A stretch of DNA of 7,977 nt from Clostridia bacterium. GTDB taxonomy: Bacteria > Bacillota > Clostridia > Christensenellales > Aristaeellaceae. Shown piece after piece: positions 7,201 to 7,977 of this stretch; the stretch's first letter is position 1; every line of letters starts with the position of its first letter. The translations under genes were made by a program, and so were the position numbers. Under the pieces are notes generated by a model, which saw only the letters and a program-made list of their open reading frames with translations, searched no databases and had not been told where the DNA came from. The stretch lies in the NCBI GenBank assembly GCA_017551645.1, contig JAFZLE010000249.1, positions 1 through 7,977 on the forward strand, read 5' to 3'.

Positions 7201-7337
7201 TCGACAATGGCAGGGATGTCATCATGAAGGCAGTGCTTGCCACGAGCCTGACGCTGGGAGAAGCCGCAGACGGCGCCTACGTGAAGGAAGTCAACCTTAA
7301 CGGCGTGAACGCCGCAGTGGGCGTAAAGGTAGTTTAG
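4212..7337 (+). CDS. ileS: Isoleucyl-tRNA synthetase, eukaryotic-like type 2
   Basis: Class I synthetase charging tRNA-Ile with isoleucine in the cytosol, 1041 residues. Order: N-terminal extension; Rossmann core with HIGH at 55-58 and GWDTHGLPVE at 84-93; Cys pairs C182/C185 and C391/C394; CP1 editing domain with TTTPWTLPSN at 224-233 and HIAPAFGEDD at 320-329, whose acidic end holds the conserved editing Asp; further Cys pairs C463/C465 and C502/C505, probably binding zinc; DCWYDSG at 517-523; KMSKH at 592-596 in place of KMSKS; an alpha-helical anticodon-binding region from about 676; and a long C-terminal domain. The length and the absence of a terminal Cys-rich zinc finger fit type 2 (IleRS2), the mupirocin-tolerant lineage common in Clostridia, rather than the roughly 920-940-residue bacterial type 1. 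Preceded by its own T-box; followed at once by a SUKH gene. Editing appears intact. Confidence 0.98.
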   Translation: MFKKVDPGFDFLSREQEVLKLWKEKEIFKKSIDQREGSDVFTFYDGPPTANGKPHIGHIETRVFKDIFPRYRTMKGMKVLRKAGWDTHGLPVELEVEKLLGLDGKEQIEAYGIEPFIKKCKESVWKYKGEWEKMSERVGYWADMDEPYITYDNNYIESVWWSLKQIADKGLLYKGHKIVPYCPRCGTALSSHEVSQGYKTVKEKSAFVRFKVKGKENTWLYAWTTTPWTLPSNVALCVNADEEYAEFSYNDHRVIMATARISAVLGEDAVISDMTTFPGSSLEGMEYEPLFDFQNGLTTGGYRVVSDGYVTMTDGTGIVHIAPAFGEDDARVGRKWNIPFLQLVDTKGELTKETPWAGMFVKKADPVILKDLEERGLLVKAEYFEHDYPFCWRCDTPLIYYARSGWFIKMTDARQQLLKSNNNVNWMPDNIKDGRMGNFLEGVIDWALSRERYWGTPLPVWTCECGHMHVIGSVAELKSMGKNCPEDIELHRPYIDNVTITCEKCGREMHRVKEVIDCWYDSGSMPFAQWHYPFENKEIFEQNWPADFISEAIDQTRGWFYSLMAISTLLFGKAPYENVLVLGHVQDEQGRKMSKHIGNVVDPWSVLDKQGADAVRWYFYANGAPWLPTRFSGSLVSEMQGKFIGTLWNTYAFFCLYASIDNYDPCKDRADEKDFTMMDRWVISRLNTLVDYVDKGLNEYKVTETSRAISAFVDELSNWYVRLSRERFWGKGMEGTKKAAFETLYTVLVTLTKLLAPYIPFITENMYQNLVVGTVANAPESVHLCDFPAADLTKVDKPLEQDMSKVEDIVQLGRACRNLSSLKVRQPLSRVLVKGESVTGEPEELIKSELNVKDVEFVSDATAFTTYQLKPQLRTLGKKYGKLLGKISEALKQMDGNQVVAGFEKGEDLVFEVDGQQVELEKDDVLTNLTQKEGFVAQSDAAYTVVLDTNLTEELINEGYIRELISKAQQLRKDAGFEVTDRICLSIQTTDALQKVFDNGRDVIMKAVLATSLTLGEAADGAYVKEVNLNGVNAAVGVKVV

Positions 7338-7343
7338 GAGGAG
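7336..7343 (+). promoter_or_regulatory. Ribosome binding site overlapping the ileS stop codon
   Basis: AGGAGGAG begins within the TAG stop of ileS (7335-7337) and precedes the ATG at 7346. It is a strong site and implies that the downstream gene is translated from the ileS transcript, possibly by reinitiation. There is no room for a separate promoter in the 8-nt gap. Confidence 0.88.
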
Positions 7344-7345
7344 AC

Positions 7346-7977
7346 ATGGGGCTGTTTGCTCGGCTTAGGGCAAGAAAACGCGGGGGAGAGGTGTTCGTCA
7401 AGGGCACGCTTGAACCCTTTGAGGCGGATTCGGTAAGCGAAAACGTTACGGAATACGCCAAAGCAGCGTTTTCGTTCGAGAATTTCTGGCACGACAGCGC
7501 GGAAAGCCTGCGCCGTCACGTGTGCCCCGCTCCGACTGACGCGGATATACTCGCGGCAGAAAGAGAGCTGGGCTACAAACTGCCGGAAAGCTACATAGCG
7601 CTTATGCGCGCGCACAACGGTGGGCTCGTGAACCGCTGCAGATACAGTGTACCTTTTCCGGAGGATGGTATCCCCGACACAATTTACATAACGGAGATAC
7701 TGGGTATCGGCAGCAAAATGCCATACAGCCTGTGCGGGCAGTACGGCAGCAAATTCCTTACGGAGACCCGCCGCCACAACCCGGACATAGGCGTCGCCAT
7801 ATGCAATACCACCCTGCCGGGGCGCGCGCTGGTATTCCTGGATTACCGCGCCTGCGGCAGGACTGGCGAGCCCTCCGTGACCTGGGCGGACGCCCAGACC
7901 GGCGCCGAGATCACGCTCGCATCCAGCTTCAGGGAATTCATACTGGGGCTGGAAGAGAACAAGGCCGAGGCGTGGAA
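7346..7977 (+). CDS. SMI1/KNR4 (SUKH) domain protein, 3' end cut by window
   Basis: I translated 210 codons with no stop; relatives recalled from Clostridia are about 220-240 residues, so it is nearly complete. No signal peptide is seen. The start has a basic stretch (FARLRARKR, 4-12), then FENFWHDS at 44-51 and the SUKH core: PTDADILAAERELGYKLPES (63-82), YIALMRAHNGG (83-93), the ITEILGIG strand-turn (115-122), YSLCGQYGSKFL (127-138), PDIGVAICN (146-154), FLDYRACGRTGEP (164-176) and SFREFILGL (194-202). SUKH proteins include immunity proteins of bacterial polymorphic toxins, but many in Firmicutes stand alone with unknown roles; no toxin gene is visible here. It sits in the ileS operon under the T-box. 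Its codons are more mixed than those of ileS (ATA, AGA, CGG, GGG). Confidence 0.9.
   Translation, partial: MGLFARLRARKRGGEVFVKGTLEPFEADSVSENVTEYAKAAFSFENFWHDSAESLRRHVCPAPTDADILAAERELGYKLPESYIALMRAHNGGLVNRCRYSVPFPEDGIPDTIYITEILGIGSKMPYSLCGQYGSKFLTETRRHNPDIGVAICNTTLPGRALVFLDYRACGRTGEPSVTWADAQTGAEITLASSFREFILGLEENKAEAW

Noticed and set aside
7334..7777. Minus-strand open frame opposite the SUKH gene
   Set aside because: The plus strand encodes a recognisable SUKH protein with a strong ribosome binding site; the antisense frame shows no motif.

Overview
The window looks like core chromosome of an anaerobic Firmicute, probably a GC-rich member of class Clostridia. The evidence is a T-box riboswitch before ileS, strong purine-rich ribosome binding sites, near-consensus sigma-A promoters, and DUF4317 and DUF1294 genes. 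The family or genus cannot be fixed from the sequence alone. I see no transposase, integrase, phage gene, CRISPR array, tRNA or rRNA.

Leftward half (minus strand, read from about 3909 down to 1). A consensus promoter at 3881-3909 drives a DUF4317 gene (2715-3851). One base after its stop comes a small DUF1294 membrane protein (2435-2713), and this unit ends at a hairpin terminator (2369-2394). A second promoter (2359-2387), whose -35 box lies inside that hairpin, starts the next unit: a PfkB-family sugar kinase, probably 2-keto-3-deoxygluconate kinase (1268-2326), followed 15 nt later by 6-phosphogluconate dehydrogenase (gnd), which runs off the left edge. These two enzymes act around 6-phosphogluconate and KDPG, which suggests sugar-acid (gluconate or hexuronate) catabolism feeding the pentose phosphate and Entner-Doudoroff-type routes.

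Divergent control region (3852-4211). Back-to-back promoters face left (DUF4317) and right (ileS), separated by a small palindrome. The rightward transcript begins with a complete isoleucine T-box leader: Stem I with an AUC specifier, mutually exclusive antiterminator and terminator, and a U7 tract.

Rightward half (plus strand). ileS (4212-7337) encodes a 1041-residue, eukaryotic-like (type 2) isoleucyl-tRNA synthetase with intact catalytic and editing motifs. A SMI1/KNR4 (SUKH) domain gene follows after 8 nt, with its Shine-Dalgarno overlapping the ileS stop codon, and runs off the right edge almost complete.

The observations most worth checking are an abrupt change of codon preference in the middle of gnd (recombination or an assembly chimera), the promoter nested in a terminator before the kinase, and the SUKH gene attached to a T-box-controlled synthetase operon. 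I do not see a clear undescribed multi-gene system.
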